Assembly: GCF_000699445.3 (NCBI RefSeq)
Contig: NC_067200.1
Location: forward strand, 14,700,510 to 14,764,509
Length of the DNA stretch: 64,000 bases
Reading direction: 5' to 3'
From: Schistosoma haematobium
Taxonomy: Eukaryota > Platyhelminthes > Trematoda > Strigeidida > Schistosomatidae
The notes under the pieces are model-generated. The model saw nothing but the letters and a program-made list of their open reading frames with translations, had not been told where the DNA came from and did no database searches. The translations under genes were made by a program, and so were the position numbers. Shown here piece after piece: positions 63,424 through 64,000 of the stretch. Positions within the stretch are counted from its first letter, which is position 1; each line of letters begins with the position of its first letter.

Positions 63424-64000
63424 TGATGTTGGACGCATTAGATGATTCATATATTTAAGAAATGAAGATGTCCATACATCCATATACAAAAACACTACCT
63501 GATCTACAGTATGTGAATTGAACCGTTATTGATAAACAGAACTTTTAACCCAATCGTTTATTTTCTTGATCTCAACCGTTTTAAGTTCTAGTGGTGAATC
63601 ATGGTTAGATTTGATTGTTGTAACTGAATTGTTGTAACATGTGAATTAGTGAATTTGTACACTACAATCATATCAGTAAATAAACCAGATTTTGTAACAA
63701 TAAAACTAGAACATTGGAGTGGGATTTTGGTAGACATTTACGAATCTTTTTATACCATTAATTGAAACATTTTCCAGTAACACATGAATGATGAGTCAAA
63801 TTTTATAGAATTAAGTGGTGTTTCGGCTTTTCTATTACTTATGCTTATATATCTATATACCACTAAATGTTAAGCAACCTGACGACTGTAGATTGTAAGA
63901 GTACGGACAGTCAATGTAAGCTGAAAAATGACAAAACAAGCGGTTAGGTTCTAAGCTGTTCACATATTTTGACGAGCAAAAGCTTCACGAAGTTTTTAAT
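63424..64000 (+). other. TMEM107 3' flank
   Basis: AT-rich. AATAAA occurs near 63677 and again near 63699 and could end the transcript. Nothing else is recognised. Confidence 0.35.

Overview
The window looks like nuclear DNA of a blood fluke (Schistosoma, possibly the S. haematobium group). It is AT-rich. It carries Sm-alpha-type hammerhead SINE/satellite units, RTE-like, CR1-like and other LINE fragments, a Penelope-like element and a Gypsy fragment, together with spliced genes that have 34-nt introns. The genus call is inference from these repeat families and the gene structure; no search was run.

Host genes. (1) ZRANB2, minus strand, four exons between 53619 and 46482: two RanBP2-type zinc fingers and an acidic Ser-rich tail. 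(2) TMEM107, plus strand, four exons between 60889 and 63423: a ciliary transition-zone membrane protein. (3) An unrecognised hydrophilic Ser/Asn/Asp-rich protein, plus strand, with two phase-compatible exons at 36862-37794 and 39288-39917; a well-formed start exon at 12039-12086 may be its first exon. (4) Two weaker minus-strand candidates, at about 60640-60130 (divergent from TMEM107) and about 31050-30660.

Layout. 1-12 kb: a MITE-like inverted-repeat element, a degenerate RTE-like LINE, hammerhead SINEs and a LINE 3' end. 12-36 kb: possibly one very long intron of the unknown gene. It holds about fifteen tRNA-headed or Sm-alpha SINE copies, a second RTE-like LINE with a Penelope-like element nested in it, a CR1-like fragment, palindromes and a 67-bp tandem repeat. 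36-40 kb: the two large exons of the unknown gene. 40-46 kb: unique-looking AT-rich DNA with TA microsatellites. 46-54 kb: ZRANB2, whose two large introns hold LINE debris. 54-60 kb: a Gypsy RNase H/integrase remnant, a CR1-like EN/RT remnant and a small RTE insertion flanked by a target-site duplication. 60-64 kb: TMEM107.

Main point of interest. The tRNA-headed SINE family is separate in sequence from the Sm-alpha copies. Several copies end in a motif that folds on paper as a type I hammerhead ribozyme: CUGAGGA core, 4-bp stem II, GAAA, a very small stem III, GUC cleavage site and a stem I that is perfect in the best copies. With Sm-alpha and the Penelope-like tail, the window holds three retroelement lineages carrying hammerhead or hammerhead-like motifs.
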